From CAILAD01 sp964397085 (GTDB lineage: Bacteria > Patescibacteriota > Saccharimonadia > CAILAD01 > BJGX01), in assembly GCA_964397085.1 (NCBI GenBank), contig CAYNHH010000038.1:1-7931 (forward strand): DNA of 7,931 nucleotides, read 5' to 3'. Both the position numbers and the translations under genes were made by a program. This document shows positions 4,931-7,931 of the stretch, one piece after another. How positions within the stretch are numbered: the stretch's first letter is position 1; the number at the start of each line of letters is the position of its first letter. Below the pieces are notes generated by a model. It ran no database searches, was not told the origin of the DNA, and worked only from the letters and a program-made list of their open reading frames with translations.

Positions 4931-6077
4931 GGAAGCTAAAGAGCTACTGGTTTTTCTACAAGCTAGGGTATCTAGGGATAAGACATCTCTAATCAACGAG
5001 GTGCAAGACAAATTCAAGCTCACAAAAGACAGGTCTATATATTATAGCGATAGCTACGCCATACGATTTAGTGCCTCTAATTCTAATAGCTTCTCTAATA
5101 CCGTGTTATCGCTATCTAACTTGCAGAAATACGATGATATGCCCTTCTTTGTTTGTCTAATAACGCCCCAAAAGAATATTGTCTACCTTGCCAACTCTAC
5201 CTTCTTAGTAAAAATTAGCCATAGCTCACAACAGTTGAGGATTGACAATATTAGAGGTAGTTTTAACGGTTCTGACATAGCAAAGAATTTTACTGGCTTA
5301 GCTAACTCACCTGAAAACTTTGAAGACTTATTTGCAATACATCAGGAGCTAGGATTTGGGGGCAATTTAGTTAGATTAGTAGAAGCAACTACTGGCATCA
5401 GTCCATCAGGCAAGAAATATGTTGTAGACGAAGAATCCACAGTAAACATCTTAGAAGCACCACAACGAGCTTTTGATTTCGTTGTCTCCTCAGACTATGT
5501 AACGCTTAAAAAAGAGCTGGATGAGCGTGTAGAGCAATACAAAAACGAGATACTAATTGCTGGCTTTATAGAAAATGTAAACATCAGGGGCAGAATAATT
5601 GAGTATCTTATTGCAGGAGAAGATGACGATTTACGGCAAAACCTTGTTGATGAGCTAAACAATGGTGCAAGAATATCAAGATTTCAAACAAAGAATGATT
5701 TAGGCGATTACATTAGAATATTTAACAAATACAAGACCGCTACAGATGTTAAAACAAAAATTATGATACTAAAATCTAACCCTAAAGCGTACAACCTTGA
5801 TAAAATGCTAGAGTTTCTTGCTTCTGAAAAGAGCGTATTCCTGTTGTACTTTATTGGGTTAGAACCTAATAAGATTGTTGCTCAGGCACTCACTTCCGTA
5901 TTCCAAAAAGACCTACTAAAAGCCACTATCCTACTAAAACATTGGGCAGGTAGAAATTCTAGAGGTGTGGCTCAGTTTGAAGGCGAGACCATCCATAAGT
6001 TGATACTAAATCCGAGTAACGACATTGACCTAGAGGCGTCTAAAAACTTTTTGCGTAAATTGATTAGCTTGGAGTAA
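4920..6077 (+). CDS. Putative type II restriction endonuclease, PD-(D/E)XK type
   Basis: 385 residues. It starts inside the methyltransferase gene (11-nt overlap), the position and size expected of the cognate nuclease. I do not recognise a named enzyme family. A plausible nuclease core lies in the C-terminal half. A helix N-I-R-G-R-I-I-E-Y-L-I at 221-231 contains the G-R-x-x-E pattern with E228. D263 is in L-G-D-Y, and T-D-V-K-T-K at 275-280 gives D276-x-K278. It is followed by a hydrophobic strand V-F-L-L-Y-F-I-G-L at 306-314. Residues 30-120 are strand-rich and 130-160 hold F-G-G-N-L-V, perhaps recognition or dimer regions. If right, it cleaves unmethylated DNA at the sequence its partner protects. 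It ends in TAA 6 nt before the recombinase ATG, whose GGAG ribosome site overlaps this stop. Confidence 0.7.
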   Translation: MLSKEAKELLVFLQARVSRDKTSLINEVQDKFKLTKDRSIYYSDSYAIRFSASNSNSFSNTVLSLSNLQKYDDMPFFVCLITPQKNIVYLANSTFLVKISHSSQQLRIDNIRGSFNGSDIAKNFTGLANSPENFEDLFAIHQELGFGGNLVRLVEATTGISPSGKKYVVDEESTVNILEAPQRAFDFVVSSDYVTLKKELDERVEQYKNEILIAGFIENVNIRGRIIEYLIAGEDDDLRQNLVDELNNGARISRFQTKNDLGDYIRIFNKYKTATDVKTKIMILKSNPKAYNLDKMLEFLASEKSVFLLYFIGLEPNKIVAQALTSVFQKDLLKATILLKHWAGRNSRGVAQFEGETIHKLILNPSNDIDLEASKNFLRKLISLE

Positions 6078-6083
6078 CCTGCT

Positions 6084-7931
6084 ATGACGCTTGATGACGG
6101 CAGTAAGTACAAAAGAAAACGCCAGACATTACGCTTGACGGAAGTACAGAAGCTACAAGCAGAAGAAAATCTAGCAAAACAAAAAGCCGAGAACCCTGAT
6201 GTATTCAACTTACCTGAGAGCAAGAGAAGCATAGAAGACCTAGCAAGTTATTTTACTAAAATAGAAGACACCTCCACACGCATACTACCCAAAGAGAAGC
6301 GTAGATATGTAATCTACCTCCGAAAGTCTACTGACGATGAACTAAAGCAAGTACGCTCATTAGAAGACCAGAGGTCTGAGTGCTTAGAATTGGCTCGTAT
6401 TCTTGGCATTTCAGTACGACCAGAAGACATACTAGAAGAATCAGCATCTGCCAAAATATCAGGGAATAGACCTATCTTTGACGCTATGATACAGGGCTTT
6501 ATCGCTGGTAAGTATCACGGTTTACTGGCGTGGTCTCCTGATAGGTTATCTCGCAATATGAAGGAAGCAGGCGAGATTATTGAAATGATTGATTTTGAGC
6601 AGATACAAGACCTGCACTTTAAGACCTATCAGTTTGACAACACACCTAACGGAAAGATGCTTCTAGGCATCCTATTTGCAACATCTAAACAGTATTCCGA
6701 CAAACTGTCAGTGGATGTAAGTAGAGGCATAACTGGGAACATCAAAGAGGGCAAATATACAGGACAAGCTAAAAAGGGTTATTATGCCGACAAAGGTACT
6801 GGTTACTTCATTCCTGATGGCTACAATTGGGAGTTAATTCGCAAGGCAGTGAATATGCGACTTTACGAGAGTAAGACAAATGTAGAAATAGCCAAGTTCT
6901 TAAATGATTCACACCTAAGCATCAGAAGCGACCAAGACAGCGAATATAAGATAGCGAAGGTAAACAAAACAACTGTTGGAAATATGTTTGCAGACCCCTT
7001 TTACTTCGGTTTATACCAATACGGCAAGAACATTGCTAACCTCACGGAGCTATACGACTTCTTGCCTCTAATCACTCCTGATGAGTATGTAAGGCTTAAT
7101 CAAAGGACTGCTTATAACTTTGATGATAAGTTTGCAGGTAAAAGTGCTATTAGCAAGCGATTGGACTACGGCTTGCTTAGGGGTAAGGTTATTTGCGACT
7201 ACTGTAACAGCTTAATGTATTTTCAGCACCAAGAGATTAAGCGTGGCAAGAATCAGGGTAAGTGGCTAATCAGCTTCTACTGTAGAAATAAGGATTGCTA
7301 CCGCTATAACATTGAGGCTCAGGAGAAAACTGGCGACTTCCCTAAACGAAGTGTCAGAGCTAAGTATGTAATGGCTCATATTGAGTACACCCTTAGGCAC
7401 TGTACTGTTAAGAGCAAAGATGCGTATAGGATGTACAGGGGCAAGCTAGAGCTTAGGCTGGCTCAGGATAGGGCTATTGCTGGTCGTAAGCTCAGAGATG
7501 CTAAGGAAGACCTCAAGGTACAAGAGAAGCAGTACCTACGATACCAAAACCTACAGTTAAATAGCCTCAGTGAGTACAAGAAGCACCACAAGGGCAAGCT
7601 AGAGCATCATCTGAACCTGATAAATATAGCCAAGCACAGCATTCAAAAGAACGAAGAAGAGGTAGAAAAACTAAAGACTGGCTTACCAACTGAGCAAGAA
7701 TTCTACGAACTCATCAATTCTTATCTGAAAACCTTGTTAAATACCACAGATTTAATGGAACAAGATGCGATATGCAACGAACTGGTTGCGAACCTACGAG
7801 TTAGAAACAACGCTGTATCTGTTATAAAGCTAAATCCACCATACAATTTGCTGGTGGATTTAGATAAAGTCTTTACTGGTCGGGGTGAAAGGACTCGAAC
7901 CTTCGACCTCATCGTCCCAAACGACGCGCGC
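6084..7931 (+). CDS. Large serine recombinase (integrase), reading frame crosses its own att core
   Basis: The frame is open for 616 codons to the right edge with no stop. The resolvase domain starts late, at about residue 74: Y-V-I-Y-L-R-K-S at 75-82 with nucleophile S82 and R80, D-R-L-S-R at 153-157, and the long helix region G-K-M-L-L-G-I-L-F-A at 190-199. A recombinase DNA-binding domain follows (about 215-360). A zinc ribbon has C371, C374, C400 and C405 (CxxC, then C-x4-C). A coiled coil spans about 455-535, as in the phiC31/Bxb1-type integrases. It is the likely agent of integration and excision. The first 73 residues are an unusual charged extension. GGAG at 6071-6074 supports the ATG. 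Codons from 7875 onward are the tRNA-derived repeat and antisense tRNA, so the native C-terminus is uncertain; residues after about 597 may not be part of the functional protein. Confidence 0.92.
   Translation, partial: MTLDDGSKYKRKRQTLRLTEVQKLQAEENLAKQKAENPDVFNLPESKRSIEDLASYFTKIEDTSTRILPKEKRRYVIYLRKSTDDELKQVRSLEDQRSECLELARILGISVRPEDILEESASAKISGNRPIFDAMIQGFIAGKYHGLLAWSPDRLSRNMKEAGEIIEMIDFEQIQDLHFKTYQFDNTPNGKMLLGILFATSKQYSDKLSVDVSRGITGNIKEGKYTGQAKKGYYADKGTGYFIPDGYNWELIRKAVNMRLYESKTNVEIAKFLNDSHLSIRSDQDSEYKIAKVNKTTVGNMFADPFYFGLYQYGKNIANLTELYDFLPLITPDEYVRLNQRTAYNFDDKFAGKSAISKRLDYGLLRGKVICDYCNSLMYFQHQEIKRGKNQGKWLISFYCRNKDCYRYNIEAQEKTGDFPKRSVRAKYVMAHIEYTLRHCTVKSKDAYRMYRGKLELRLAQDRAIAGRKLRDAKEDLKVQEKQYLRYQNLQLNSLSEYKKHHKGKLEHHLNLINIAKHSIQKNEEEVEKLKTGLPTEQEFYELINSYLKTLLNTTDLMEQDAICNELVANLRVRNNAVSVIKLNPPYNLLVDLDKVFTGRGERTRTFDLIVPNDAR
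7830..7863. repeat. Perfect 12-bp stem-loop near the right element end
   Basis: Arms 7830-7841 (ctaaatccacca) and 7852-7863 are exact reverse complements around a 10-nt loop, within the last codons of the recombinase. A small second palindrome (7865-7875) lies between it and the att core. It sits 13 nt from the tRNA 3' end and could act as a replacement terminator for the tRNA on the minus strand, though only a weak T-rich tract (CTTTAT) follows. It could also be part of attP. Confidence 0.7.
7877..7894. repeat. Right attachment-site repeat (functional tRNA-Pro 3' end)
   Basis: Second copy of the 18-bp core, identical to 2655-2672. It forms the 3' end of the intact tRNA and lies inside the open recombinase frame (codons 598-604, in the order T-G-R-G-E-R-T). 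Confidence 0.88.
7877..7931 (-). tRNA. tRNA-Pro(UGG), 3' part; 5' part beyond window
   Basis: On the minus strand the anticodon stem CGTCG/CGATG closes the loop TTTGGGA, with anticodon TGG at 7919-7917 and G37. Then come variable loop AGGTC, T arm GAAGG/TTCGAGT/CCTTT, acceptor strand CACCCCG, discriminator A and an encoded CCA at 7879-7877. The acceptor strand predicts a CGGGGTG 5' end, typical of proline tRNAs. The D arm and 5' end lie outside the window. It is the integration target: its last 18 bases are duplicated at 2655-2672, so the gene stays intact after insertion. Confidence 0.93.

Larger units (their letters stand above)
2655..7894. mobile_element. Integrated R-M island with serine recombinase, inserted in tRNA-Pro
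   Basis: An 18-bp perfect direct repeat (2655-2672, 7877-7894) bounds about 5.2 kb. Repeat-to-repeat distance is 5222 bp, the predicted size of an excised circle. The repeat equals the 3' end of tRNA-Pro with its CCA. Inside are a structured non-coding end, two HTH proteins, a methyltransferase, a putative restriction enzyme and a large serine recombinase at the right end. No relaxase, replication initiator or phage structural gene is visible. The element is thus integrative and excisive, but probably dependent on transformation, phage or another helper for transfer (inference). Confidence 0.82.

Noticed and set aside
7721..7912. Minus-strand 63-codon frame
   Set aside because: It begins in the tRNA gene (its M-R-S-K-V-R-V-L-S-P-R-P start is a familiar translated-tRNA artefact) and is antisense to the recombinase.
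1..7931. Alternative genetic code with TGA as glycine (SR1/Gracilibacteria type)
   Set aside because: All seven genes that end inside the window use TAA or TAG, but none has in-frame TGA and glycine is encoded by GGN throughout, so the standard code fits.

Overview
This window looks like a low-GC chromosome segment from a Patescibacteria/CPR bacterium, probably Candidatus Saccharibacteria. That assignment is an inference. It rests on a DUF5652-type small membrane protein, a secreted GLUG plus NHL-repeat protein, and -10 boxes sitting 6-8 nt in front of start codons. The standard code fits: long frames stay open without in-frame TGA.

Left part (1-2659), all genes on the minus strand. A DUF5652-like two-helix membrane protein (2361-2579) is followed by a small secreted or anchored coiled-coil protein (1794-2300). 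Next comes a large exported GLUG/NHL-repeat protein (1-1771, cut by the window edge). This is ordinary host cell-surface gene content. A strong minus-strand terminator hairpin (2615-2659) closes the block on its right.

Middle and right part (2655-7894): an integrated mobile element of about 5.2 kb. Its ends are an 18-bp perfect direct repeat (2655-2672 and 7877-7894). The repeat is the 3' end, with encoded CCA, of a minus-strand tRNA-Pro(UGG) gene. The body of that tRNA begins at 7877 and runs off the right edge. The left repeat abuts the terminator that probably served the tRNA before insertion. Just inside the left end lies a gene-free stretch with four consecutive inverted repeats (2676-2841). 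Then come a small acidic ORF (2994-3179) and a co-directional cluster: an HTH protein (3323-3736), an excisionase-type HTH protein (3811-4014), a beta-class adenine/cytosine-N4 DNA methyltransferase (3986-4930), a putative PD-(D/E)XK restriction endonuclease (4920-6077) and a large serine recombinase (6084 to beyond 7931). The last four overlap or nearly touch, which implies coupled translation.

Interpretation: a minimal, probably non-autonomously transferring, restriction-modification island. It moves by a large serine recombinase into tRNA-Pro, with the excisionase-type HTH protein as a candidate directionality factor or R-M regulator. The most unusual point is that the recombinase frame has no stop before its own attachment core. 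It reads through the core and on into the antisense strand of the tRNA, so insertion and excision would change the recombinase C-terminus.
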